This document shows positions 1 through 11,478 of a stretch of 64,000 bases of DNA, piece by piece (within the stretch, counting starts at the first letter, position 1; each line of letters starts with the position of its first letter). The translations under genes and the position numbers were made by a program. The notes under the pieces were generated by a model that did not search any database, had not been told where the DNA came from, and saw only the letters and a program-made list of their open reading frames with translations. The DNA comes from Rhizobium sp. 32-5/1 (GTDB lineage Bacteria > Pseudomonadota > Alphaproteobacteria > Rhizobiales > Rhizobiaceae): assembly GCF_029537235.1 (NCBI RefSeq), contig NZ_CP120638.1, positions 2,594,501 to 2,658,500 of the forward strand, written 5' to 3'.

Positions 1-47
1 GCCGCCTTTTTTGTGGCCAGTGGAAAGCTTGAACCAAGAGCCCTGTC

Positions 48-647
48 GTGTCAGAGAACAGGGATACTGAACATGTCTGGACAGATGCCGTGACCTTATC
101 CCTGCGCGATGCCATCCTTGCCGATCTTCCTGTTATCACGGCCATCTATAGCGAATCGGTCATGAACGGGGTGGCGAGTTACGAGATGACGCCGCCGGAC
201 GAAACGGAGATGGCGGAACGTTTCGCGACGATTACCGGCAACGGCTATCCCTATATCGTGGCACAGGACGAAGCGGGCAAGGTTCTTGGATATGCCTATG
301 CCTCGGCTTTTCGCACCCGCGCTGCCTATCGTTTTCTGGTCGAGGATTCGATCTACCTGGCGCCGGAAGCCCGCGGCAAAGGCGTTGGAAAGCGTCTCCT
401 GGCGGACCTTATCGAACGGTGCACGGTTCTTGGTTTCCGGCAGATGGTTGCCGTTATCGGCGGCGCGCACCCCGCTTCGGTCGCCGTACACCTTGCTGCC
501 GGCTTCGAGCATGGCGGACTGATGAAGGGCACCGGCTTCAAGCACGGCCGCTGGCTAGACACGATCATCATGCAGTTGGCATTAGGCGGGGGCACGCAGA
601 GCGATCCGCAGCTGGACGTCTATCCCGATACGCTCCATCGTCGCTGA
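48..647 (+). CDS. GNAT family N-acetyltransferase, phosphinothricin acetyltransferase-like
   Basis: A 199-aa single-domain acetyltransferase that would transfer acetyl from acetyl-CoA to a small amine. The GNAT acetyl-CoA motif is visible at about residues 108-120 (EARGKGVGKRLL), preceded by the IYLAPEARG strand typical of the Pat/Bar/YncA branch. The central FRTRAAYRFLVEDSIY and C-terminal AAGFEHGGLMKGTGFKHGRWLDT segments also match that branch, which acts on phosphinothricin, methionine sulfone/sulfoximine or similar compounds. The true substrate cannot be read from the sequence. It stands alone, convergent with the DUF2794 gene. The first 15 residues precede the conserved domain, so a later start is possible. 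Confidence 0.85.
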   Translation: MSENRDTEHVWTDAVTLSLRDAILADLPVITAIYSESVMNGVASYEMTPPDETEMAERFATITGNGYPYIVAQDEAGKVLGYAYASAFRTRAAYRFLVEDSIYLAPEARGKGVGKRLLADLIERCTVLGFRQMVAVIGGAHPASVAVHLAAGFEHGGLMKGTGFKHGRWLDTIIMQLALGGGTQSDPQLDVYPDTLHRR

Positions 648-680
648 AGATTTGCGGCGAACAAGGCGCCACGGGCTGGT

Positions 681-1084
681 TCAGGTGTCGATCAGCTTTA
701 AAGCCTTGTCGAAAACCTTGAGGACCTGGGGCAATTCCTGGCCGCGCTTCAGAATCCGGCCGTTGACGTCAATGACGCAAAAAGCACCTTGCTTGGCGGC
801 GAGCTTCGGGTTTTCTCGATCCGGTACAGCGGGGTTTCCCCTGATCGCTTGAACACGGAGAAGACCGCCCGGTCCTTCAGGTGGTCGATGGCGTAATCGC
901 GCCAGTCGCCTTCGCCGACCATGCGGCCATAGATCCGCAGGATAAGGTCCAGTTCCCGACGATGGAAGGTGATGGGCAGCGGGTCGCGGGCATGGCGGTA
1001 TTCGTGCAGATCGACGACGACGTTCGATGCGGTCTCACGCTCCGACCGCGTATCACCACGCGGCAAATCCGGCTGATCTGTCAT
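681..1084 (-). CDS. DUF2794 family protein, broken by a one-base frameshift
   Basis: A small cytosolic protein of unknown function found throughout Rhizobiales. As written the frame stops early at 749. Reading from the start at 1084, the conserved part (DLHEYRHARD, YGRMVGEGDWRDYAIDHLKD, PLYRIEK) is followed by nonsense. Adding one A in the run at 811-814 (T run on the plus strand) restores NPKLAAKQGAFCVIDVNGR and LPQVLKVFDKALKLIDT up to a stop at 681, giving 134 aa, the usual family length. I therefore treat the break as a missing base. No molecular role is known. Confidence 0.8.
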
Positions 1085-1310
1085 TCTTTTTCCGGCCTTG
1101 TATTGTGACAGGACCGTTACAGTGTGCCTGACCTTGACCGAAAATCAAGCCGCAAGCCCATTTGCTTTTTTACATCCGCCCTATTTCAGCCAAAACCATG
1201 CCCAGATTGACCGCAATATTGCGAGGTGTCGCCCGTGGACGGTCGGTTGCCACCCTGTCCATTGCGGCACCATAGCCTGTTGGAGGCATTCGCTCTTCAA
1301 GACTATGGTT

Positions 1311-1370
1311 GGTTCGGTCCGGTACCTTCGAACCCTCAGCCCCAGCCCCTCGTTGTTACCGGGCCGAACC
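1311..1370. repeat. Long inverted repeat in the 1085-1391 intergenic gap
   Basis: GGTTCGGTCCGGTA at 1311-1324 pairs with TACCGGGCCGAACC at 1357-1370: 13 Watson-Crick pairs plus one position that becomes a G-U pair in RNA, around a 32-base loop. It lies just past the 3' end of the DUF1223 gene, so transcript termination or 3'-end protection is the simplest role, although no U-tract follows. The rest of the 306-base gap shows no gene. Confidence 0.6.
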
Positions 1371-1391
1371 GATTGTCATGCGAAGCAGCCG

Positions 1392-2150
1392 TCAGTTGGC
1401 CGTGTCACCGGCCAGGATGGTGGTCGCGCCGAGGATGGCTCTTGGCTTTTGGCCGTCCTCGACCGTTTGCAACAGGATCGCACAGCCCCCGCTTTCGCCC
1501 TGCTTCAGCACCGAAGCCGGCAGGACGAATTTCGATGCCTTGCCATTCCACATACCGATCGTCTGGACGTCGCGCACGGCATGCCAATAATCGACGCGCT
1601 TGCCGCTGTTTTCGCCCTTTTCGATATCAACGGTTTGCCGGCGATTAAAATAGACCACGACGACATCCGCCTTGCCTTCACCGGCTCCGACATCGATGTC
1701 GATCTCTTCGCGGCCGATCCGGGCGCCGATCTTGACCGTGAGGCCTTCGCCACCGGCAGCCATCGTTTCGACCCGCGTCTTGATGCCGGCAAGATCGGAG
1801 CCGTTGACATGGTCGCGTCCGTTGATCACCGCTTGCGGCGTATAAACGCCATTGCGACCGAGCGCCTTTGCATAGGCATATTGGCGGGCCGTGTTTTCTT
1901 TCGAACCGAGCGTGTCCTGCCAGCCGAGATAGTTCCAGTAATCGACATGATAGGAAAGGGCGACAACTTTTCCCTCTTCGACCAGGCGCTTCAGCGCGGC
2001 ATCGGCCGGCGGGCAGGACGAGCAGCCCTGGCTGGTAAAAAGCTCAACCACGCCGGTTGGCGACACGTCATCGGCAAAGGCAGGCAGGGAGGCGGTCACA
2101 CCGAAACCCAGGGCCATGAGCAGGCGACGGACGTTGCGCGTTCCAGACAT
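1392..2150 (-). CDS. DUF1223 family thioredoxin-like exported protein
   Basis: About 252 aa with an N-terminal signal sequence (RRLLMALGFGVTASLPAFA) and a thioredoxin-fold start: VVELFTSQGCSSCPPADA, with a CxxC pair and the SCPPAD signature of DUF1223, then LSYHVDYWNYLGWQD. The family is secreted or periplasmic and its function is not established; the CxxC suggests redox chemistry. I chose the ATG at 2150, directly before the signal peptide. In-frame ATGs at 2162, 2174 and further up to 2249 would add an implausible leader. It is a single gene downstream of acnA on the same strand. Confidence 0.8.
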   Translation of the reverse strand: MSGTRNVRRLLMALGFGVTASLPAFADDVSPTGVVELFTSQGCSSCPPADAALKRLVEEGKVVALSYHVDYWNYLGWQDTLGSKENTARQYAYAKALGRNGVYTPQAVINGRDHVNGSDLAGIKTRVETMAAGGEGLTVKIGARIGREEIDIDVGAGEGKADVVVVYFNRRQTVDIEKGENSGKRVDYWHAVRDVQTIGMWNGKASKFVLPASVLKQGESGGCAILLQTVEDGQKPRAILGATTILAGDTAN

Positions 2151-2354
2151 CAGACGTTCCATTCCTTCGCGCATACCATCAAGAGGCGTCTGGAACATAT
2201 ATCCCAGCGCAGGTAAAAAATCGGTGAGACCGCATGGCTCTTCGAGCACGACGATCCTGTGTTCGGAGGAGTTCCCTTCTCGGCCCTGTCATACGCCGCA
2301 TGCACTTCAACAGAAAGTCACGTTGGAGTGAGCCGGTGCGCTCTTTTCCGGAAA

Positions 2355-2387
2355 CGAAAAAAGCCGGGGCGTTGGCACCCCGGCTTC
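2355..2387 (-). terminator. Rho-independent terminator of acnA
   Basis: On the minus strand AAGCCGGGG, an eight-base loop and CCCCGGCTT form a perfect nine-pair stem followed by a T-run. It sits about 25 bases after the acnA stop codon. Confidence 0.85.
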
Positions 2388-2409
2388 ATCAAGATATTAC
2401 AAGGGTCGA

Positions 2410-5100
<2,691 letters not shown>

Positions 5101-5362
5101 TGGTTACCCCGTTCCGTTTGATCGCCAAGAACTGACGTACGAACGCCCTTGCGCTTTGGGAGCGCGAATTGGGATGCGGGTACGGCCATTTCCGCTGTCC
5201 GTACGTGGAAAACTTCCATGTTCGGGCGCTAGGATGAAATTCACGCCGACCGCTGGCGTGTTGGGGCGTTTATAGATAATTTCTCAGAAACGTGCCAGAC
5301 CAACTCTCCTCAAATTGAGACAATTTTTTCGCATTGCGACGAACGTCGTAAAGGGATCGTGA
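5101..5362. promoter_or_regulatory. Divergent promoter region between acnA and ccmA
   Basis: A 262-base spacer separating the start codons of acnA (leftward) and ccmA (rightward). It is comparatively AT-rich near 5275-5345. No ORF with a plausible protein and no clear consensus -35/-10 pair was recognised. Confidence 0.4.
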
Positions 5363-6001
5363 ATGCCGGTGAAACTGCATGTGGAAGATTTGGCTGCCAG
5401 ACGCGGTGAGGACCTGATTTTCCACGATATTTCCTTTGTTCTTAGGGCCGGCGAAGCGCTTGTCGTGACGGGTGCGAACGGGTCGGGAAAGTCGACGCTC
5501 CTGCGCGCCCTGTCGGGGCTTTTGCCGCCGGAAACGGGCAGGGTTCGGATCGAGGGTGCCGGGAGCCCCAACCTTGCCGAATCCAGCCACTATCTCGGGC
5601 ATCGAAATGCAATGAAGCGCGAACTGACGGTCGGCGAGAACCTGGTTTTCTGGCAGGACTTCATGGGTGATTCGCCTGATGGTAACGGCCTGCCGGTTGA
5701 CGTGGCGATTGAGGCTCTGGGTCTGTCCGGTATCGGCCACCTGCCATTCGGCTATCTCTCCGCCGGCCAGCAACGCCGCATGGCGATGGCGCGGCTGCTT
5801 GTCGCCTACCGTCCTGTCTGGCTGCTGGACGAACCGACGGCTGCGCTCGATGCCAGCGCCGACCGCATGTTTGCAGGCCTCGTCCGCATCCATCTCGAAA
5901 AGGGCGGCATCGTCGTTGCCGCAACGCACCAGCCGCTGGGGATCGACGGCGTTCGGGAGTTGCGGATGACGGGGTTTGCGGGTGTGGGGGACGTGATTTG
6001 A
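5363..6001 (+). CDS. ccmA: Heme exporter ATP-binding protein CcmA
   Basis: The 212-aa ATPase subunit of the CcmABCD complex, which releases holo-CcmE during cytochrome c maturation. Walker A GANGSGKST at about residues 38-46, the ABC signature LSAGQQRR, Walker B WLLDEPTAALD and the H-loop VAATHQP are all intact. It is the first gene of ccmA-ccmB-ccmC-ccmD-ccmG. A mosaic repeat separates it from ccmB, so the two are cotranscribed across about 200 bases or ccmB has its own signals. It starts MPVKLHVEDLAARRG. Confidence 0.95.
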   Translation: MPVKLHVEDLAARRGEDLIFHDISFVLRAGEALVVTGANGSGKSTLLRALSGLLPPETGRVRIEGAGSPNLAESSHYLGHRNAMKRELTVGENLVFWQDFMGDSPDGNGLPVDVAIEALGLSGIGHLPFGYLSAGQQRRMAMARLLVAYRPVWLLDEPTAALDASADRMFAGLVRIHLEKGGIVVAATHQPLGIDGVRELRMTGFAGVGDVI

Positions 6002-6022
6002 TGTCCGTGTTTGCGGCGACTA

Positions 6023-6170
6023 CCCCTCTCTGTCACTACGTGACATCTCCCCCACAAGGGGGAGATCGGCCGAGACTGTCGAGCGTCCCTCACCCTCAAC
6101 ACGGGAGCGGTTAGGGAAAAGAATAATCTCCCCCTTGTGGGGGAGATGTCGGCATGGCCGACAGAGGGGG
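6023..6170. repeat. RIME-type mosaic palindromic repeat between ccmA and ccmB
   Basis: Two palindromic arms face each other. Both contain a hairpin of the type ATCTCCCCC-ACAAG-GGGGAGAT, and they are bounded by CCCTCTCTGTC on the left and GACAGAGGGG on the right. The same module, in the same orientation set, recurs inside ftsY at 10902-11063. This matches the rhizobial intergenic mosaic elements described in Sinorhizobium and Rhizobium. Confidence 0.8.
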
Positions 6171-6200
6171 CGAAACTTTCCGCGCGGGAGGAACCTACCG

Positions 6201-6860
6201 ATGATCGCCCTTTTCCTCCGCGACCTCAAACTCTCCGTGCGCGCCGGTGGCGGGGCGTTGATTGGCGTCCTGTTCTTCATGACGGTGGTTGCCGTCATTC
6301 CGTTCGGGGTTGGCCCTGATCTCAATCTTTTGTCGCGCATCGGGCCGGCCATTCTCTGGATCGGCGCGTTGCTTGCCTGCCTTCTCGGGCTCGACCGGCT
6401 GTTCCAGGCCGAACGCGAGGACGGGTCGCTCGATGTGATGCTGATGCAGGAAACGCCTTTGGTGCTGACCGTTCTCGTCAAGTGCCTGGCCCACTGGACG
6501 GCCTCCGGGCTGCCGCTGGTGATTGCCTCCCCGCTGCTTGGGCTTTTCATGAACATGAACGAAGTGGCGATCGGCGCGACCATGCTGACGCTGCTGGTCG
6601 GCACGCCGGCGATCACCTTCATCGGTGCGGTCGGGGCTGCCGTGGCGGTGGCCCTGCCGCGCGGCGGATTGCTGGTGTCGATCCTGGTCCTGCCGCTTGC
6701 CATTCCGGTGCTGATTTTCGGCGTCAGTGCGGCCTATGCAGCAGTCGAGGATCCGGCGCCGTTCCTGCCGCCGTTCCTGATCCTGATCGCCATCACCCTG
6801 TTTTTTGCCGTCATCGGTCCGCTGGCTGCGGCGGCAGCGCTTCGCTCGTCGTCGGACTGA
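6201..6860 (+). CDS. ccmB: Heme exporter permease CcmB
   Basis: A 219-aa inner-membrane protein, partner of CcmA in the CcmABCD complex. About six hydrophobic segments run through the chain (for example GVLFFMTVVAVIPFGVG, GPAILWIGALLACLLGL and the final ALLFFAV-type helix), and LFLRDLKLSVRAGG is the typical CcmB start. I chose the ATG at 6201 because a clear GGGAGGAA ribosome site lies just upstream; longer forms would translate the mosaic repeat. ccmC follows 60 bases downstream. Confidence 0.93.
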   Translation: MIALFLRDLKLSVRAGGGALIGVLFFMTVVAVIPFGVGPDLNLLSRIGPAILWIGALLACLLGLDRLFQAEREDGSLDVMLMQETPLVLTVLVKCLAHWTASGLPLVIASPLLGLFMNMNEVAIGATMLTLLVGTPAITFIGAVGAAVAVALPRGGLLVSILVLPLAIPVLIFGVSAAYAAVEDPAPFLPPFLILIAITLFFAVIGPLAAAAALRSSSD

Positions 6861-6920
6861 CAAAAACGTGATCGTGCCGGGTTGATTGAAGATAAACCTC
6901 TTCCGCGTTAAAGAAGCATC

Positions 6921-7708
6921 ATGAGCGAACAAAGCCTTGCCATCCGCAAATTCAGCGACCTTGCCAATCCCACCCGGTTCATCGGATTGGCGGAGCGTTT
7001 GCTGCCGTGGTTTTCCGGTTTGACCGCCCTTCTGTTTGCCGTCGGCCTCTATCTCTGTTTTACCACCGAGGGCGATTACCAGCAGGGCGAGACGGTGCGC
7101 ATCATGTATGTGCACGTGCCGGCCGCCTGGCTGTCGATGATGTGCTACACCGTGATGGCGCTTTCGGCGCTGGGAACACTGGTCTGGCGCCATCCGCTGG
7201 CGGATGTGTCGGCCCGGGCGGCGGCGCCGATCGGTGCCTGCTTTACCTTTCTCGCATTGGTCACCGGTTCGCTCTGGGGCAAGCCGATGTGGGGCGCCTG
7301 GTGGGTGTGGGATGCGCGACTGACCTCCGTCTTTGTGCTGTTCCTGATGTATCTCGGCCTGATCGCGCTCAACCGCGCCATGGATGATCCGGGCAAGGCG
7401 GCAAAGGTCTCGGCGATCCTTATTCTCGTCGGCTTCGTCAATATTCCGATCATCAAGTTTTCCGTCGAATGGTGGAACACGCTGCATCAGCCGGCAAGTG
7501 TCCTGCGGCTTGACGGTCCGGCGATCGATCCGGAATTCCTGCGGCCGCTGCTTGTCATGGCGCTCGCCTTCACAATGCTGTTTTTACCCTGCACATCGCG
7601 GCCATGCGCAACGAAATCTGGCGCCGGCGGGTGACGTCGATGCGTCGCCAGGCCGCACGCGCGGTCGGCATGGCCGATGCCGGTGGTATGGAAGGACAGA
7701 AACGATGA
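6921..7708 (+). CDS. ccmC: Heme exporter protein CcmC, frameshifted near the C-terminus
   Basis: An integral-membrane heme-handling protein that delivers heme to CcmE. The WWVWDARLTS segment of the tryptophan-rich periplasmic loop is intact. As written the frame drifts at a T-run (7581-7585) and ends at 7634. With one more T it continues FFTLHIAAMRNEIWRRRV to a stop at 7708 that overlaps the ccmD start, giving 262 aa, the normal length. The overlap with ccmD is the expected operon layout and supports a missing base rather than a real truncation. Confidence 0.9.
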
Positions 7709-7881
7709 TGAGCCACACCGGTTATGTGATCGCCAGCTACGGTATAGCGGCCTTCACCGTCGCGGGATTGATCCTCTGGGTGCTCGCGGATGGCCGCGGT
7801 CGTCGGCGCGAGTTGAAAGCGCTTGAGGACGCGGGCATTCGCCGCCGGTCCGCATCAACAGCAGCCGGAGAGGCGCAATGA
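7705..7881 (+). CDS. ccmD: Heme exporter accessory protein CcmD
   Basis: A 58-aa single-span membrane protein that stabilises the CcmABCE complex. It starts MMSHTGYVIASYG, followed by the helix IAAFTVAGLILWVLAD and a basic cytosolic tail beginning GRGRRRELKALED, the standard CcmD pattern. The tandem ATGs at 7705 and 7708 overlap the corrected ccmC stop, and the stop overlaps ccmG by four bases (ATGA), indicating translational coupling. Confidence 0.9.
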   Translation: MMSHTGYVIASYGIAAFTVAGLILWVLADGRGRRRELKALEDAGIRRRSASTAAGEAQ

Positions 7882-8510
7882 CGACCGAAACGCCGGCTCT
7901 GCCGGAAGAGAGCCGCTCGGGCAAGATGCGTATTGTCTTTGCGTTGCTGCCCCTCATTATATTCGCAGCGCTCGCCGCCATCTTCTTCAGCCAGCTGCAA
8001 TCCGGCAAGGATATCAGCGAGATCCCGTCTGCGCTGATCGGCACCAAGGCGCCGACGCTCGACATGCCGCCTCTTGCGGGTGCGATGTTCGGTACCACGC
8101 CGATGCCTGCGCTGACCGATGCGTCAATCAAAGGCAAGCTGACGCTGGTCAATGTCTGGGCATCCTGGTGCATTCCCTGCCGCGAGGAAAACCCTATTAT
8201 CCTTGAACTTGCAAAAGACAAGCGGCTGACGGTGGTCGGCATCAACTACAAGGACGAGACCGCCAACGCACTACGGTTCCTAGGAGAACTCGGCAATCCG
8301 TTCTCCGCCATCGGCGTCGATCCGCGCGGCAAGGCGGCCATCGACTGGGGCGTCTACGGTATTCCGGAATCCTATCTGGTCGATGCCAACGGCATGATCG
8401 TCTACAAGCGCGTCGGCCCGTTCGACCAGCGCAGCCTGCAGGAAGGCCTGCTTCCGGCCATCGAAAAGGCAGCGGCAGGACAGGCGGCAGCGCCAGCTGC
8501 GGGCAGCTAA
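7878..8510 (+). CDS. ccmG: Thiol:disulfide interchange protein CcmG/DsbE (CycY)
   Basis: A 210-aa membrane-anchored periplasmic thioredoxin that reduces apocytochrome c cysteines before heme ligation. An N-terminal anchor ([18 protein letters not shown]) precedes the thioredoxin domain with the active site [13 protein letters not shown] and the cis-proline loop [10 protein letters not shown]. It ends the ccm operon. Its stop overlaps the stop of the convergent DUF2585 gene by about three bases, leaving no room for a separate terminator. Confidence 0.93.
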   Translation: MTTETPALPEESRSGKMRIVFALLPLIIFAALAAIFFSQLQSGKDISEIPSALIGTKAPTLDMPPLAGAMFGTTPMPALTDASIKGKLTLVNVWASWCIPCREENPIILELAKDKRLTVVGINYKDETANALRFLGELGNPFSAIGVDPRGKAAIDWGVYGIPESYLVDANGMIVYKRVGPFDQRSLQEGLLPAIEKAAAGQAAAPAAGS

Positions 8511-9097
8511 ACGCCGCCCTGCCAGGCCTTGACTGCATCGAGCGGCCAGACCAGCATCAGCACGTTGAGCGTCAGGTTGTCGCGGATCAGCCAGCCGGTG
8601 AAAAGCTCGAAGATGATGGCGACGACGAGAGTCACGGCGACCGGCATGCGCGCGGCAAACAGGAAACCGAGCATCATGAAGATGGTGTCCATCGCCGAAT
8701 TCAGGATGCTGTCGCCGAAATAATCGAGCGAGATGGTCGCTGCCCTGTAGCGATCGATGATCAGCGGCGTGTTTTCCAGAATTTCCCAAGCGGCTTCGAT
8801 GACGGTGGCCAACAGCAGCTTGGCCGATAGCGGCTTGGCGCGCAGCAGGAGATGTCCAAGGCCGTAGAACAGGAAGCCATGGATGATGTGCGAGGGTGTG
8901 TACCAATCGGCGAGGTGCTGCGAATTGCCTGGGCCATTGGCAACGGGCTCGAACAGTTTGATGTAGCCGCATTCGCAGATGGGGACGCGGCCCATGAAAT
9001 ATTCGGTGACGATCTGGACCAGGAGGACGGCGAAACTCGCGATCAGGAAAAACCGCGAAGCCGAAGGCTGTTGTCCGGAAGAGGCGATATCGCTCAC
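8507..9097 (-). CDS. DUF2585 (UPF0314) family membrane protein
   Basis: A 196-aa protein with several hydrophobic segments and the conserved signatures [56 protein letters not shown] and [14 protein letters not shown]. This family is widespread in Rhizobiales and has no assigned function. It overlaps the septation protein A gene by four bases (ATGA), so it is the last gene of the dapF-mtaB-ftsY-septation unit. Confidence 0.88.
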   Translation of the reverse strand: MSDIASSGQQPSASRFFLIASFAVLLVQIVTEYFMGRVPICECGYIKLFEPVANGPGNSQHLADWYTPSHIIHGFLFYGLGHLLLRAKPLSAKLLLATVIEAAWEILENTPLIIDRYRAATISLDYFGDSILNSAMDTIFMMLGFLFAARMPVAVTLVVAIIFELFTGWLIRDNLTLNVLMLVWPLDAVKAWQGGV

Positions 9098-9738
9098 GGC
9101 TTGGCGGCTCCGTCTTCAGTCGTTTCGGTGCCGTGTTTCATGATCAGCGGCATCTGGGCCAGCGTGAAGAGGATGGTGATCGGCATGGTGCCCCAGACTT
9201 TGAAGGCGACCCAGAAATCGGTCGAGAAATTGCGCCAGACGACTTCGTTCAGAACGGCGAGGAACAGGAAGAACAGGCCCCAGCGGATCGTCAGCTTGCG
9301 CCAGCCGGCATCGTCGAGCTTGAAGGCGGCATGGAAGACGTAGCCGAGCAGCGATTTGCCGAAGAGCAGACCGCCGAGCAGGATGGTGCCGAACAGGGCG
9401 TTGACGATGGTCGGCTTGACCTTGATGAAGGTGTCGTTCTGCAGGTAGAGCGTCAGCGCGCCGAAGATGAAAACGACGACACCTGATATCAGCGGCATGA
9501 TCGGCAGCGACCGGGTCAACAGCCAGGACGCGGACAGAGCAATCGCGGTTGCGATCATGAAAAGACCGGTGGCGATGAAGATCGGGCCGCCGAAATCGGT
9601 TAGCACCGGAAAACGCGCAGCCAACCATTCGCCGCGCGCATTGGCGAAGAAGAAGACGACCAGGGGCCCGAGTTCCAGCACCATCTTGAGCAACGGGCTG
9701 ATTTCCTTGCGCGGCTTGACCGCTTCGATCGATGACAT
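9094..9738 (-). CDS. yciB: Intracellular septation protein A (YciB/IspZ family)
   Basis: A 214-aa inner-membrane protein of the septation protein A family, linked to cell division and envelope synthesis. It starts near [20 protein letters not shown]. The typical motifs [34 protein letters not shown] and [20 protein letters not shown] are present, with five or six membrane spans. It lies 140 bases after ftsY. The pairing of ftsY with this gene is common in Rhizobiaceae. Confidence 0.92.
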   Translation of the reverse strand: MSSIEAVKPRKEISPLLKMVLELGPLVVFFFANARGEWLAARFPVLTDFGGPIFIATGLFMIATAIALSASWLLTRSLPIMPLISGVVVFIFGALTLYLQNDTFIKVKPTIVNALFGTILLGGLLFGKSLLGYVFHAAFKLDDAGWRKLTIRWGLFFLFLAVLNEVVWRNFSTDFWVAFKVWGTMPITILFTLAQMPLIMKHGTETTEDGAAKP

Positions 9739-9878
9739 GATGTCGTTCCTAAAGTCATTGCGTTGCGTGCCCGGTGCGCGGCTTCATTCGTCTGTCTCGT
9801 CGTCATCCTCAGGTCAGGCCCTAGGATGACGGGTTACGGTCTCTAAAACACCAGCAAAATGGCAAAACGATATCCGGG

Positions 9879-11454
9879 TCAATGGGCAAGTCCGGCGATG
9901 GCTTCGGCGAAATCCTTGGCTTCGAAGGGTTCGAGGTCATCGATGCCTTCGCCGACGCCGATGAAATAGACCGGCAGCTTGTGCTTGGCGGAGATGGCGA
10001 CGAGGATGCCGCCGCGCGCGGTGCCGTCGAGCTTGGTCATGATCAGTCCGTTGACGCCCGCGACATTGCGGAAGATTTCCACCTGGTTCAGGGCGTTCTG
10101 GCCGGTCGTCGCATCCAGCGTCTGCAGCACGGTATGGGGCGCATCGGGATCGAGCTTGCCGAGCACGCGCACGATCTTTTCAAGCTCGGCCATCAGCTCC
10201 GTCTTGTTCTGCAGGCGGCCGGCCGTGTCGATGATCAGCACGTCGCTTTTTTCAAGCGCGCCTGCTCGAAGGCCTCATAGGCAAGGCCGGCCGCATCGGC
10301 GCCGAGCTTGGAAGAGACGATGTCGGATTTCGTGCGTTCGGCCCAGATCTTGAGCTGCTCGATGGCCGCGGCGCGGAAGGTGTCGCCTGCCGCCAGCATC
10401 ACCTTCAGCCCCGCGCCTGAGAGCTTTGCGGCCAGCTTGCCGATGGTCGTCGTCTTGCCGGTGCCGTTGACGCCGACCACGAGAATGACATGCGGCTTGT
10501 GGCTGAGATCAAGCTGCAGCGGCTTGGCGACCGGTCCAAGAACCTTGGTGATCTCGGCGGCCATGATCCGCGTCACGTCCTCGCCGCTGACATCCTTGCC
10601 GTAGCGCTCGGATGACAGGGTGTCGGTGATACGCAATGCCGTCTCAAGCCCAAGATCCGCCTGGATCAGAAGATCCTCCAGATCCTGCAGCGTTTCTTCA
10701 TCCAGCTTGCGTTTGGTGAACAGCGCGGTGATCTGGCCGGTCAGCTGCGACGATGTGCGGGCAAGGCCTTGTCGCAGGCGCTGGTACCAGGTGAGTTTTT
10801 GTGCTGGTGCAACGGGTTCCGGTTCGAGGTCCGGGCCGGTGGCGAAGCCCTTGGGGAGGATGGGGGCTTCAATCGGCGTGTCTGAGATTGAGGACGCTTC
10901 ACCCCCTCTGTCGGTTGCACCGACATCTCCCCCACAGGTGGGGAGATTGGACTCGCGGCCATCTCTGGCGCTTCTCCTGACAGTGCTTGTCCGGTGGAAG
11001 GTTCATCAACCTCGATTTGATCTCCCCCTTGTGGGGGAGATGTCCCGGAGGGACAGAGGGGGTATCTCAATGTCAGAAACTTCCGCCGCTTCGGCTTCAG
11101 CCTCCAGCAGCGACAGCGGAATGAGCCCGAGATCGCCAATCTGCTCGGTGGCCGGGAGGATTGCCAAGGTTTCGTCTTCCGCGGTCGGCGCCGTAGATCC
11201 GTCGTCCTCGATGTCGGCGGAAGGCCCACCTGCCGTTTCCATTTCCTGCGGATGCACCGGATCGGAGGCCAGGGGCAGGGTCTCGCTGCGGGAATGGGGT
11301 TCGAGTTCGGCTTCTATGGCGCGCGTTTCCGACGGGCTGAAGGCGGATTCGGCAAGATCCATCACCTCATCGACAATGGGCGTTGCGGCGGGCTCCGCTT
11401 GCGCCGGCTTGTCCTTGCCGAAGGTGAAGACCTTTTGAAAAAGCTGAGCGCCAT
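9879..11454 (-). CDS. ftsY: Signal recognition particle receptor FtsY, frame broken at several places and carrying a mosaic repeat
   Basis: The SRP receptor GTPase that docks ribosome-nascent chain-Ffh complexes at the membrane. G1 [46 protein letters not shown] and a C-terminal [13 protein letters not shown] are all readable. The start is the ATG at 11454 ([17 protein letters not shown] after correction). One A is missing in the run at 11433-11436 and one in the run at 10247-10252; adding both gives a 525-aa frame. The acidic N-terminal region contains a RIME-type repeat (10902-11063). The same frame is used before and after it, but TGA-TGA lies in frame at 11003-11008. The NG domain is otherwise complete. 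Because ftsY is normally essential, I infer sequence errors plus a repeat insertion. Confidence 0.88.
10902..11063. repeat. RIME-type mosaic palindromic repeat inside ftsY
   Basis: The left arm CCCCCTCTGTCGGTTGCACC is followed by a CATCTCCCCCAC type hairpin. The right arm mirrors it: GATCTCCCCC, TTGTGGGGGAGATG and GGACAGAGGGGG. The arms match the repeat at 6023-6170. The element lies in the variable acidic domain of FtsY, where extra sequence is tolerated. Confidence 0.8.
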
Positions 11455-11478
11455 TTGGAGTCCGTAAGCTCGGGCCGC

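Noticed and set aside
6195..7487. A 430-aa frame opposite ccmB-ccmC
   Set aside because: Antisense shadow with Arg/His/Gln-rich composition; ccmB and ccmC are recognisable.
11003..11008. Selenocysteine or stop read-through at the double TGA in ftsY
   Set aside because: Two adjacent TGA codons inside a mobile repeat, no selenocysteine-dependent family and no SECIS-like element seen.
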